The notes under the pieces: model-generated
Seen by the model: the letters and a program-made list of their open reading frames with translations, nothing else
The model's database searches: none
What the model was told of the DNA's origin: nothing
Program-made: the position numbers and the translations under genes
Source of the DNA: Argopecten irradians
Lineage: Eukaryota > Mollusca > Bivalvia > Pectinida > Pectinidae
Length of the DNA: 64,000 nucleotides
Direction: 5' to 3'
Assembly (NCBI RefSeq): GCF_041381155.1
Contig: NC_091143.1
Location: 24,579,695-24,643,694, forward strand
Shown here: one piece after another, positions 50,590-62,442 of the stretch
Numbering within the stretch: position 1 is the stretch's first letter
How the letters are laid out: each line of letters opens with the position of its first letter

Positions 50590-50920
50590 TTAAAGGCCCA
50601 CTGCCTTTCCGAACACCTAACATATGCAAGATTTGCTGTGTAATATATGAAAGCAGTGGAGAGTCAATTCGCTGTTTTGACGTCTGGCGCAGTGATAGTC
50701 AACTATCGCGCGGTATTTAGGACGACGGCGGGAAACATAAGACGATCCGCGTTATAAAGATTAACATTTTATTTATTTTAATTAAATTGTTCAGAAGATG
50801 ATGATAAATGTAGTATTGACGATAAATAATAACTTTTGTGACTCTACAAAATTATCGATCTCGTTTTACATTCCCATTTAAAAAATCAAAAGCCGTTTTG
50901 GAAAGGTAATGGGCCTTTAA
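50590..50920. mobile_element. TTAA-flanked MITE, 331 bp
   Basis: Left end TTTAAAGGCCCACTGCCTTT and right end AAAGGTAATGGGCCTTTAA are inverted repeats inside TTAA sites. No coding capacity. Same TTAA target type as 41138-41967 but a different TIR. Confidence 0.75.
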
Positions 50921-50924
50921 GGTA

Positions 50925-53200
50925 CAGTCCTGTTATATACGTTCTGGTTGATTGGATCTCTGTTTGAAAACCATTATATATATCAAATACGCTCTCTATT
51001 GCTGAAAGAAGATTGAAAACAAACTCTTATGAAATTGAAGTATCCAGTGAAAAGCAGATCAATCGATTGCATGAAACCTTATTACAAGTCGTTTATAGGT
51101 CAGTTTTTATGCCGTCGGTGAACTTGGAATCACTGACAATACAAACAATGAATACGAGATATTCGATTATTATACCGACTCGGTGATATCCATTTCATCA
51201 GTTAATGGATGAAATGAACAGGTCGGTATGAAATGTACACGAACACTTGAATTTGTCAAACGAAGGCATAAATAATTGATCAGCAGTCACGGTGTATTTG
51301 GTACAGTGGCTGACACTTCGGTGCCATCATGTAATGCTCGCTCTTTTGGTTGTCAAAACAACATTAAGGCTCAATAAGCTAACTATTGTATCGACTTCAC
51401 CATTGTGGAACTATTATATCATATCAATTATCTCTCGATTGTTCCATTAGGGTTATTTCACCGTGTAAAACGCAGGTAGAATGAAGTCCAGTACTGTCAC
51501 ACTGAGAGATAGTCCTGCTTAGGAGCGTAAAACCGAACTCAGCGTTACTTCATTGGATAATTCCTGGATTTATTAGATAAGAGGTATAACCGGAAACGTT
51601 TTAATGGAGTAATGTGTTTTAACTTCATTGTACAATATTACCATAATCCTGGATTATGCTGATTGGGCGTTTGGAATTATAGACAGATTTACTTGATTAA
51701 GACGTTTAAATGTGTGAAACCGAACACAGGTTTAATTAGTTGATTATATAGTAGGATCACAGTTTTTTATGAAGGTGTCAAGACGTGAAAACCCGCATAA
51801 ATGTTGATTCAATCCAGTGTTATCAAATGGCGAGATCAAAATGACTAAATCATTTTTATAGAAATATATTACGAGGGTGGACATGCATCTCTTAATATCT
51901 TTGATATCTGGATGTAACTGGAAAATGTTCACCAAGTCCTAAGTTGTCTCTATATACCTTTGGCTTGGCATCTTTTGAAACTATGGTTAAAGAAACAAAT
52001 GGTATAAGAATCAGGTAAATTAATTTAACTTATTATGTTATATATTGATTATGTTTGTTCTGCTATTGTATTGACTCAGGGTCTTTTTGATCTTTTTGTG
52101 TATGTAAGATATAAGAAATAACACATAAGACATTAATAACACAATTTTGGAATACACCAGTGAAATTGTTAAATACAGTGCGTACCTTTTGATGAATGAT
52201 TGGAGTTTTTTAGTGAATAAGAAAATATATAATAAGAAAGGTCAAAATTGATATACATTTAAATAAAAGATGCTGAGTTACTGCTTTAAAATTAAATATA
52301 TTGAATATGTATTGGATATAACTACTGTATCTAGGTATTAATGCATTGCATACGTTTGTTAAAAAATAATGTTGAAAAGGCATACGACATTTCTTAATTT
52401 CAAACATACATGCTACATGTAAACTCTGTAAATTTTAACATGTTTACCAAACTTGTTAAAGGTAAATTATATTTATAAATCTATGGAACTTATTAATCAG
52501 TATAGAAGTATACAATAGTCAATTCCGCACAATACATAGCTATCATTTGGATATCACATATTAATATTTTGAAAAATAATTAAATGTTGAAAAAGCGTAT
52601 TATATTTTCTTAATTTTAAACATATATTACATTGAAATAAAGAATTTACTAATACATAAGTATATAATGGTCAATGCTGTACTATAGTTTTATAGTTTCG
52701 GATATTATATATTAACATTTTTAAAATTTTGGATATACTTGTTACTTAAAGTTTTGCGATATGAATTTTTACTATGACGCTTGTTTTAATGCTTCAATAG
52801 TGAAGATTTGTTTTTATACGATAAGTTGTGAGTTCTCTGCTTTATCAACTAATATTCCAATACAATATCATATATATGAACTACAAGGTAGTTTGTCCCC
52901 ATTTCAGTGTTTTACAGACATTCTGGTCATGCATTAAGCTTTATGAAGATAAACATTATTTAACAATGTTTCTGCCTATTGACATAGCTTAATAAAGGCA
53001 TTGATGTTATGATTTTATTCAACAATTAATAGCCTTATAAAACATTTTCACAGTTTGGGAATATATGCAATAGTATTCGGGGATTGAAACAATTTTATGG
53101 TACAAGTAGTTACGTGGATGGATTTGATGTCAATATAATGTCTCATTCGTCAATGCTTCGTTACAATCTCTTCATTAATCTATATGGACATTTTTGTTTC
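50925..53200. other. Region upstream of the channel exon
   Basis: AT-rich, no gene recognised. It ends at the splice acceptor TTTTTGTTTCAG (53202) that opens the channel exon, so it is probably a 5' UTR intron. Confidence 0.35.
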
Positions 53201-53344
53201 AGGTGCAGATTGCATTTGTTCTTGAAGATGTGATCGCTATCCTTCATATTTGAAAATGTGATGTCGTGAGTATGTGATTATTAGACCAAGTGTTGGGTAA
53301 TCAGTGATGTACACATGATGTTTTAACCATACATCTCAACGACC

Positions 53345-53638
53345 ATGGAGTTTATAAAACGAGACAGAGAAACTTCAAAAAGCAAGAAATCTGACAAAAG
53401 AGTCAAGTTGAATATCGGTGGAGAGATTTTCGAATCCTGGGTGTCCACTTTAGAACGAATTCCGGGGACAAGACTAGCCTTGTTAGCCCACCTTCAGGAG
53501 GCAGACGAATCCTGGGATAAGGAAAGGGACGAATTCTTCTTCGATCGGCATGCAGGGGCCTTTATTTCGATTCTGCACTACTACCGGACAGAGGAATTAC
53601 ACGTCGACCAGAACATTTGTGGGAACATCGTCCGAGGG
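53345..53638 (+). CDS. Voltage-gated K+ channel, T1-domain exon (Shaw/Kv3-like), 5' part only
   Basis: The exon runs from an acceptor at 53202 to a donor GGG|GTGAGT (53639). The ATG has a good context (ACGACCATGG). The 98 encoded residues hold a T1/BTB tetramerisation domain from about residue 19: VKLNIGG, STLERIPGTRLALL, DEFFFDRHAGAFISILHYYR, then LHVDQNIC. The H-x5-C is the first half of the HX5CX20CC zinc site that characterises Kv2/3/4 channels and is absent from Shaker (Kv1). The FFFDRH and ILHYYRTEELH match is closest to Shaw/Kv3. The rest (second half of the zinc site, S1-S6, pore TVGYG) was not found in the 10.3 kb downstream. Either the next intron is long or this is an orphan exon. 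The usual PLFEEEL after the cysteine is replaced by GNIVRG just before the donor, so the true donor could lie a few bases off. Confidence 0.8.
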
Positions 53639-54188
53639 GTGAGTTGGTTTAGCATGTTTTCCTGAGTGTAAGCTCTTTGTTACATATTGTCCGGGGTTAA
53701 ATTATAAGTTACATGTTGTTCGAGGGGCGAATCTTCTGAAAGGAAAGTTATTAGTTACCTGATGACAGGCAGTAAAGCTTTAAGTTACATGCTGTCTTAG
53801 AAGTAAGTTCTTAATTACATGCTTTTCCTGGTGATCTCTCAGTTACATGTTGACAGGCAGTTTAGTTCTTTTAAAATTACATGTTGCCAATTATATGCTG
53901 AGGAATTTTTGTACATTCTTGTTTTCTGGGTAATGCATTCTTAGTTACATGCTGTCTGTGAGGTACGTTCTTAGTAATTACATGTTGCCCTCTGAGGCTT
54001 TGTTTCTAGTTGCATGTCCGAACACAGGTAAGGTATCAGTTAGGTTGTGCGATGTACCCGTTCATATTTTTGAACTTTCCATAAGATTTAGTTTTAGTGT
54101 CGACAGCCAGTCACTTTCATATTACACTTTGAGTATCTTCCATTGATTTGATTACAAGCTGTTAAACTACTACCTTCAAGTTAACTAT

Positions 54189-55751
54189 CAGTGGCGTAGG
54201 AAGATGAAACGTAATGGGGGGGGGGGGGGGGGGGGGGGCAAAGGTGCTCAATATTTCGTAACCCCCTCCCTCCTCGCGCACCCCGAACCCACAGGAGATA
54301 CTTGATATACTTTTTTCATATATCATTACATATAATCCTTATACACATCTATAGACAGTGGCGTCGCTAACAGGAAATTAATGAATACGCAAATAAGCGT
54401 GCGACTTTGGGGGTTCCGGGGTGTTCACTGGAAAAAAATATTACGATTTAAAATGATTGTGATGCATTTTGATGATTTTGCGAGCGCCGAAGGCGCGAGA
54501 TTTTGGTGTTCGGGGGACGGGAGGTCTCCCCGGGAAAAATATGTACGATTTAGAATGGCAGAGATAAGTTTTTACGATGCATTTTGTTGATTTTGAGAGA
54601 TTCGCTGGCGCGAGATTTTGGTGTTTGGGGGACCGGGGGGGTCTCCCCCGGGAAAAACATAACGCTTTTAGAATGGCTGAGATTAATTTTACGATGCATT
54701 TTGTTGAATTTGCGAGATTTTGGTGTTTTGGGGAGTTTTTTTTTGATGAATTTTTGAAGGTGTGAGATTTTGTTGTTTGGGTGGGGTCTTGTGTTCTCCC
54801 CCGGAATAAAAATTACGATTTAGAATAGCTGAGATGAATTTTACGATGCATTTTGTTGAATTTGGGAGCGCCGAAGAAGCGAGATTTTGGTGTTGGAGGG
54901 GGAGGGGATTTAAGATTTAGAAATGGCTGAGATGAGTTTTTTTGATGAATTTTAAAGGTGTGAGATTTTGTTGTTTGGAGGGGTCTTGTGTTCTCCCCCG
55001 GAAAAAAAAATGCGATTTATAATGGATCAGATGAGTTTTACGATGTATTTTGATGAATTTGCAAGCGCCGAAAGCGCGAGAGAATTTGTTGGGGGGGGGG
55101 GGGGGGGGTGTCCGAGGGTCTCCCCCGAGAAAAAAATTACGATTTGGAATGGCTGAGATGAGTTTTTCAATGTATTTTGATGATTTTAAAGCTTTTCACG
55201 GTAATTTTTCGATTTAAAGTAAACCGCATTAAGAAATGATACTTGTGAGTTTCGTCATACCATTTTGTAACCCAGCTCGATCTGAACATACCGGATTCAC
55301 ACCATCGGCACATTGTTGTGTAACTCAAAATAATAATGAATTGAAGATATAGAAACAAATTAAGTAATTTTTCTTTTTTTAAGAAACATTTTTTGAAATA
55401 GTATAATTCATTGGTGGACATTTTTAGTGTAGTTCGAGTATATTGAATTTTTATTATTAAAGGTTTGAGCATTACGTGCTTGAACGTTTTAGGAAACGCG
55501 CCGCGCAGCGGAAAATTTTAAAATGAAGTGCAAATATGTACAGGAGGACTCTTTTTTCTTTCAAATATGCATTTTTAGAACATTTCACTCGGCAAAATGG
55601 GGGGGGGGGGGGCTAAAAATTACGTTTGCCCCCCCCCCCCGTCCTACGGAACGGGGGGGGGGGCAATTGCCCCCCACCCCCCCCACCCCCACCCCCCATA
55701 CCCCTCACCCCCCCCACCCCCACCCCCCCCACCCCGCTTCCTACGCCCCTG
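54189..55751. mobile_element. hAT-like element with internal tandem repeats and G/C tracts
   Basis: Left end CAGTGGCGTAGGAAG and right end CTTCCTACGCCCCTG are inverted repeats of 15 bp. ACTAT occurs at both flanks (54184-54188, 55752-55756). A second similar terminus (CAGTGGCGTCGC) at 54356 suggests one element inside another. The interior holds about seven diverged units of about 100-130 bp (GCGAGATTTTGGTGTT, GGTCTCCCCCGGGAAAAA, ACGATTTAGAATGGCTGAGA, GCGCCGAAGGCGCGAG). G-runs occur near 54217, 55090 and 55600, and C-runs at 55630-55735. No transposase seen. It lies in the presumed intron of the channel gene. Confidence 0.7.
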
Positions 55752-55759
55752 ACTATATG

Positions 55760-57700
55760 CTGGGGATTCACACCAGCCTGGCGCACATGAATGTGTGCAG
55801 AATCTAACCACCTAGGTGTTTAGGAGACTTTAAACTTATTAGCATTGTACTTTCCAAGCCCTCCTAAACAGCACCAGACTTATCATCCTAGTACTAATAC
55901 TATCATCCATATCACCTATTTATCACATATGTCGCCATCACAATTTACACGACACTTTCTCTAGCTCTTATCGCAGTTCACATCGTAATGAATTTCAAAT
56001 AATTGTTAGACGACATCCAATCGTATGCAAGGTACCTCGGTCTGAAATGATCACTCTGAATATCTGATCCCTGTGTAAAGTTATGGCAGAATTTATAACC
56101 GTTGACACTATGGTTATAGGAGTACTCTAGGGGAATGTAACCTGATCACATATAATACTCAGTTTATCCAATTAAGCTGGGGCATGTTTATAGGAAAAAG
56201 TAGAGCACATGAATTTAATGAATGAGTAAATTAATTAATTAGTGTATAAGGCTATAAGTACACATGTTGACCCATTGGATATTAATTTATTGGAAATCGT
56301 TTAATTAATCGATTGAAAAGAAAAATCAATTTAGGAAAAATGAGAATTCACGAACATGCTTAATAAAAAGGTTACTGTTTTTGATGATTAGTCAAAGAAT
56401 TTTCTTACTTTGGGCAGGATTTGTGTAAGGTATATAAGCATTATATCGCTAATTTGTAAAACAGACATCAATACACTATATATAAAAAAGTTCCTTTAAA
56501 ATTATAATCAAAATCTGATCGTAGGATATTTTTCAGTGAATTCCTTTTCTGGTAGTCAAGTGATAGTTTCAAAAGATTTCTCATGTCATACACCAACTCA
56601 AAATTAAAAATAAAATAATAAAACTTGGTATGAAAGTAAAATATTTTACTGGACATTGCCCAAAGATTTGACACATTTTCCATTATATGTAAATTATTGC
56701 GCAATAGAAAAGTGTTAAGATTTGATCAATGAAATAGTATCTTTTAAAATAGTTTTCCATGTTTACAATTTAAAAATTAATAAAATTAAAATTAATTAAA
56801 ATAGTAATTTGGTCTGTCAACGTAAATATAAGCCGCTTTAATATTCGGGATTAAACACCAAAGAGTAGAATTTCATTAATTACTTCTATACTTCGAAAGA
56901 TCAGCATTTAGTAAATCAGTAGTACATAATATGGTACCGTATTAGTTTGGGAACTAGTGCCATTATTTCGCTTTGTCCTTTTTTTAAATGTAACACCAAA
57001 GAGTTTTTATATCATTAACAACACTTGTATAACGTAGCGTAGGAGAATCCTAATTGGTTTCCAATATCAATCACTTCCTTTCCCACGGACAAAGGAACTG
57101 GCCTATTGAGTCCCGTAGTGTTACTACCATACAGCATAATGTAACATTAATTCCAGAGACACACTGGCTATTTAATCTGGTTATACAGTATGACTATACG
57201 GTAATGTAACTGTAATTCATTTTATATATTTACAATATCTACCAGGCGTTATTTGCAACGTTTTATGTTTAAAGTAATTCATCCCTTTTCACATTGTTAT
57301 TATTTTCTTCCAGTCTGCCAATGTCATACTACGTAATTATATATAAAGGTTTGAAATAAACAGTAAACGATTATTTGAAATCCATTTTGTTAAAAATACC
57401 TGCCAGGCCTGGTTCTCACAGTTAAATTCTGATGTGTTGTCAATGTTATATCTATATAACCAGATTAAGTTTATTTAAATATCTCCTAAAACGGTTGTTA
57501 ACGCTAGGGACCTTAAAAGCTAAAATGAAATAATTGTATATTAACAAAAAAATCTAATAATTTCGGAACACATATTTCAGAATTTGTTATCAATATACAT
57601 TGAATACCATCCCAAGAGAAAGGCCTTGCAAAATTTGAACACTGAGTCACTAAAAGCATGGAATTCAATACTTTTTCTATTTCGTCGAAAATAATTAGAG
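55760..57700. other. AT-rich, nothing recognised
   Basis: Presumed intron or intergenic DNA. The 78-codon minus-strand frame at 56468-56704 has no recognisable motif. Confidence 0.3.
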
Positions 57701-57713
57701 GATATTCTGTTTC

Positions 57714-57840
57714 TTGATGAATACCAGTTATATTTCATCTCGTGAGGTAGAAACTTTGATAAAAATGTAGAAGTTTCAACCTCACGAGATGAAATATGAA
57801 TACTGATATTCACGAGATGAAATATGAATACTCTATTTAT
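57714..57840. repeat. Hairpin with repeated right arm
   Basis: TATATTTCATCTCGTGAGGT on the left pairs with ACCTCACGAGATGAAATATG. The sequence CACGAGATGAAATATGAATA is then repeated once more directly downstream, giving two right arms. Confidence 0.7.
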
Positions 57841-58392
57841 TACATTTGTTTTTTTCGCTTCCATTTACAGAAGACCATCACTATTATTTCCGCCAAATGT
57901 TAGTCCGCCTTTGCATTTTACATTTTATTTGCCCTTGCGATTATTACGTTTATTTCGTCAGTTTTGTGAACAAACGTCATATTTTTACACAAAAAATGAC
58001 GTCATTTTTGTGCATAAACTAATAACATAACAATCAAAATGATATTTTCACTGTCAATGCTGCGATTGGTCAAAAGCGATTTTCACTGGAGTGAAGTATA
58101 TCGCATTAACATTCACCGTAAAACCTTACATTTCACTGCAAAAAAATGTAATTTAAAAAATTAATATTACATGATGATAAAAAGAAAAATCCGTATGCGT
58201 GACGATTTCCTGAATACTATGACTGATTTATTCGTTATAGTCCTGTTTATGTTAATTATACTAAATGAAACTAAAGTCCTATACCTGTTATACTTCTGAT
58301 TATAGTATACTTACTTCAAGTTACAACTGTTTATCTGTGTCATTTTTTATACTAAATTTAATACATGTAAGATCTTACATGAGTGTTTAGTT

Positions 58393-59990
58393 TATGTGAG
58401 ATTTTATGAACGAGTCTAAGAAGTTTTTTTTGTGTTTTTGGTGTTTTTTTTGCGGGCCTTTGCGAGCAAAAATTAAAACTTTGAAACGAGTTTCATAAAA
58501 TCTCATATGAAATGAAACACAAATTTAAGATACTTTTATCATATAACTACGAAAACCTACATAAGAAAGAATTTCACGTCAAAATGTTCCCGGCGACCAC
58601 GGTAGCCCCGTTTTCCCGAAACGTGGTGCGCCGTGGAATTTTGGGCTACTTTTTGTCTCTGTATTCAAGTTGAGCTAGGTCTTGTGAAGTTTTGCCACGG
58701 TCTTTTAACGGATTACGTTGTGGACCGTGGATATAAGGGAAGTGCTGTTCCCGGAGGTTAAAGGTACACTACGGCTTTAGCACGGTCTATCAAGGATACC
58801 ACTACGTTCTCTCTAGGCCTGTTACGATCTGATGAGGTCTGCTACGTTTTACACGTTTTGATCAAGCTCCGATACGTTTTTCACGGTCCGCCAAGGCTTA
58901 CTAAGGATGAAAGCTTGATTACGGGGCTTTTTTGGAGCAAATGAAACAATATTTATTGCCGAAAATGTCATTTCAAACACGTTTAGTTACAAAATGTGTT
59001 AAAAGAAATATATAATTATTATAGCCAAGTGTTTCTACGCATTTTTTTTTCTGTAATTGTTATCACTTAATCTGCCTTTTACAATAATAGGTTTCGTATA
59101 ATTTGATGGTTTAAATGTGTTTGATAATGACTATTTCTATCTATTAAAACAAATAATTCCAAAAAGTAGCAAAATGCACCAGGCCAGGCAATGATACTTC
59201 ATCAGGTATTGGTTACAACGTAAGACCGTAATAAGACGTAACACGCCGTATCACGTCGGGCTTTCAATCGCTACAAGCCGTGATGTGCCTTGACAGAACG
59301 TATCGAAACGGTTATCATCCACCTTGGCTTGCCGTCAAAACCTTGACAAACCTTGACAAAACGGCACAAAACGTGCAGCCAATCTGCATCAACTTTGGTA
59401 AAACGTGGAAAAAACGCAACAGAACGTCACAAAACTTGAAATCACCGTGAGATTCCCGGGAACGTGCTTGCTGCCCGTTCCACCACGGACCGTCTGGAAG
59501 TTTTGTTACGGCCTCGTACGCGCTGTTACGTTTTGTTACGTCAATGCCGTTTTATTACGTCCTGTGGCGTTCACCATCTGTACCGTGACTGCCGTGGCAA
59601 ATTTTTTGACAGTTTTAAAAATCTGGCACGGCATCCACGGTAATCACGACCGCTCACGTTTGTCTATCACGTCCTTCTGCGTTGTCTCACGTTGTCTCGC
59701 GGTCACCACGTTTTGTCCACGGTGATCTGAAACGGGGCTGCCGTGGCTGCCGGGAACATAGTGTAAACCTAGCATAAGAAAGAATTTCACGTCAAAATGT
59801 ATTCCGACCGCCATTTTGTCCTAACGTCTTCGTAATCGTGACGTCACGTCATTTTTCCTGACGTCTTTTTATTGTTTCTGTCTGGCGTCACATGAATTTC
59901 CAGCCGATGAAAATCGCTCCAGGTCATATTACACTAGTGGCATACGCAAAAATATTACATGGACGAAATCACCGGATATCGGGGAAATTA
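58393..59990. repeat. Dispersed repeat family Q, copy 2, interrupted
   Basis: Begins with a hairpin (GAGATTTTATGAACGAGT / ACGAGTTTCATAAAATCTC, 58395-58512). It continues as family Q to 58587 and resumes at 59768 through CATTTTTCCTGACGTC and CACCGGATAT. The block CATAAGAAAGAATTTCACGT (plus CAAAATGT) is present on both sides of the insert at 58584-59759. Confidence 0.7.
58584..59759. mobile_element. GC-rich 1.18-kb terminal-inverted-repeat element dense in CACGG/ACGTT motifs
   Basis: Ends ATGTTCCCGGCGACCACGGT and CGTGGCTGCCGGGAACAT are inverted. The next GCCCCGTTTTCCCGAAACG / GATCTGAAACGGGGC continue the pairing. The interior is strikingly unlike its surroundings, with dozens of short variations on CACGG, ACGTTTT, AAACGT and CCGTG in both orientations. 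The 106-codon frame at 59405-59725 is not convincing as protein. It is flanked by a direct repeat of about 30 bp (58559-58587 and 59772-59800). Confidence 0.7.
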
Positions 59991-60304
59991 TGTGATGAAA
60001 TTACATATCAATTGTTAAATTGATATTTCAGTTTCATGTCTGTTACATCTGTTTATACAAAACTTGATACTCTTACTGTATATAGCTTTAACATTATATT
60101 GACGGAAAACTGCTACATAGTTACATTTCTATGACATGAAAATCGAATCACGCTAGTTATAAGTGACATTGGTACTCACATTACACCTGACCAGACAGCT
60201 GCCACGCCTACATATATATTTATATTACTCAATCTACAATTTTTTAACATTAAATCAATGAATCTTTATATAGTACATATTCCATATGTGAATAGTTTAT
60301 TGGG

Positions 60305-60660
60305 CTATTGATGTTGATACCCCCGTAATGAAGTGAACCGTGCACTACGTGCCGGCTCTATTGGAATACCAGTCAGGTGTGCGATAGCTTTGAAAAGCAC
60401 GGAAACTAATCCCCGATGTAATGGTTCTTGTTTGTTCTCGTCAATCGTTCTGATCAATGGTAAAATGTATTTAGAGTACACTGGGTCTGTCAGCATGTAG
60501 GGGAGGTTCGATTTAGTGCAGATCTTGTTATCATTCGTTTGTGATAAATAGCTGCTGCAAAAGGCATGATTGTAAGTCATATCTGTCGTATGGTTATGTA
60601 AAGAAGAGATATTGGAATTTCCATACAAATCATTATCAAAATGTGCGTATACATTAACGG
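60305..60660 (-). CDS. Unrecognised minus-strand ORF with adjacent poly(A) signal
   Basis: An open frame reads from about 60652 through DNDLYGNSNISSLHNH, LTDPVYSKYILPLIRTID and GLVSVLFKAIAHLTGIPIE to a stop at 60305-60307. AATAAA on the same strand (60296-60301) follows within 4 bp. The residue composition looks protein-like, more so than the other short frames here. I recognise no family. No splice acceptor was found just upstream on this strand. It could be a last exon of a host gene or a fragment of an unrecognised mobile element. Confidence 0.3.
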
Positions 60661-61229
60661 ATCATATGAGAAATATGATACAAATTAATGTGAAAATCAA
60701 CCGCACACCTTAATATTATCTAGGTATTAAGTTTGTCCTCAAATTTTACTGATTTAATTTGAATGATATGGGTAGTGGCGAAACCTAGTCATTAAATATA
60801 TTGACGAAGATTTTGTCATACAATTTAAGTATTAAATTTTTGACGGATGTTTTGTCCCCCAGTTCAATCATAAGGAATATTAACATAAACATTTTATGTC
60901 TTTTTCCTATACAATAAATAACAAAATAAGCGTCAAAAGTATAAACAAGAAAAAATAGGATTTGGAAACAAGTTTAAAACTTAAATAAACCATATCCTAT
61001 GCAGAAATACAACTAAACTATTATAATATTTGAACAAAAGAATAGCAGAACTGAGAATATTTCATATGAAGACAGAGGGATGGGGTTAGGGTAGCAGAGA
61101 GGTGAGATGCTCATACATATACTATTCAAGTAATATGATGTATGCAGTATCAAGAATACGTATGAGTGAAGAGACCCAGACAAGTGTTCTGTAATATAGA
61201 CCATTATTCAAATCGTTAGAAATTTAAAA

Positions 61230-62440
61230 TAGAATAAAAACAAAATGTTGAACACTTTTGATAAATTCTCGCCAATAAGTAGCAACTCACATGAAAATGG
61301 ATAGAAAGAGCAGCAAAGGCTTAGATAAAAACTTAGGAAGGGGGGCTACAATGTGATAGATAGTGCTCCTTTGTCTCTCCATTATCAAAGCATGCACAAA
61401 ATGGTTTATCGATAGGATTGCCACGGTACAAATCATATCGAAATGAGCTACACTCCATTTTCAATCTCGATTGATGGATCTACCCAATCCTGCTACCCGA
61501 GTAGTAAAATGGTGGAACTCTGTGTACATTATCAAACAGGATTTTTTTTAAATTGATGGATCGTTTTAATATAGTATTTTTAGGTAAGGAGTTCCTAAGT
61601 TCTGTTAATGAGGGGAAACATGATTTGCTATAAAGGTTTGTGCGACAAGGAATACAAAGAATAGGACAGCAATAGGAGGACAATTATAACCAATACGTGT
61701 ATTGTAGTCGTGAATACAGTTATTGTGCATTGGTGCTCCACCATGGATCGTTTTGTGGCATTTGCGTCTTTGTTCTAGAGGCAGTCAACTAGTTTAAATA
61801 TGTAGTTTGACTCTATTAGTCAACCGACTTCTAGTCAGTCCTACTTCTAAGTGGAGATCTTTCAATAAATCAGACATTTAGTGAGGCAATCCCAAATAAC
61901 ACCACCGTACTCTAATATAGGTCGAATTAATGAAAAATACATTGCTTGAAACTTCTTCGATCTAGTGTAAACTTGAATTTTCTTGAAACATTAATTTTTG
62001 GTGACATTTACATTGAATATATTTGATATGATCAATTCATCTACTATCACCAGAAAAGAAATAAACCAAGATGTTTATGCGTGGTAACTTCAGCAAATAC
62101 AGTAGTGTGCATAAGAGGTACATATGTAGGAGTGGATATTGGCAGCAAATTTCGACTTATTAAAACAGTTTCTGTTTTGGCAGGGTTAAAATTTACCATT
62201 CGTGGGATAAATTATTTGAAATCCGTTCAGCATCCGTTCTTGGGGAATTAATAACAATTAATAACAATGTACAATGAAGTGTCGTCTGCAAATAATTTGA
62301 TAATAACATTTATGTCTTTAACAATGTCAATCATAAAAAATACGAACACATGGAGCCCAAGGATAGAACCCTAAAGAAGATGTAACTCACTTAGGTATAC
62401 TGATGTAGAGTTTCTCTTCATTATTTTGAAATAGGTTTTA
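61230..62440 (-). mobile_element. Decayed LINE, minus strand
   Basis: In minus-strand order: GSILGP-like motif near 62375, LFADDTSLHC with catalytic FADD at 62281-62292, a GGVIW-like segment near 61890, LPLEQRRKCHKTI near 61770, FPSLTELRNSLPKNTI near 61590, then RLKMECSSFRYDLYRGN and a C-x-C..E-HYLSHCS knuckle near 61390. The order is that of the second half of a CR1/Jockey/RTE-type ORF2. Multiple stops and frame changes show that it is old. Confidence 0.7.
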
Positions 62441-62442
62441 TC

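Noticed and set aside
59405-59725. 106-codon ORF in the GC-rich insert
   Set aside because: Translation is a by-product of CACGG/ACGTT words, with no domain, and the same words occur in both orientations outside the frame.
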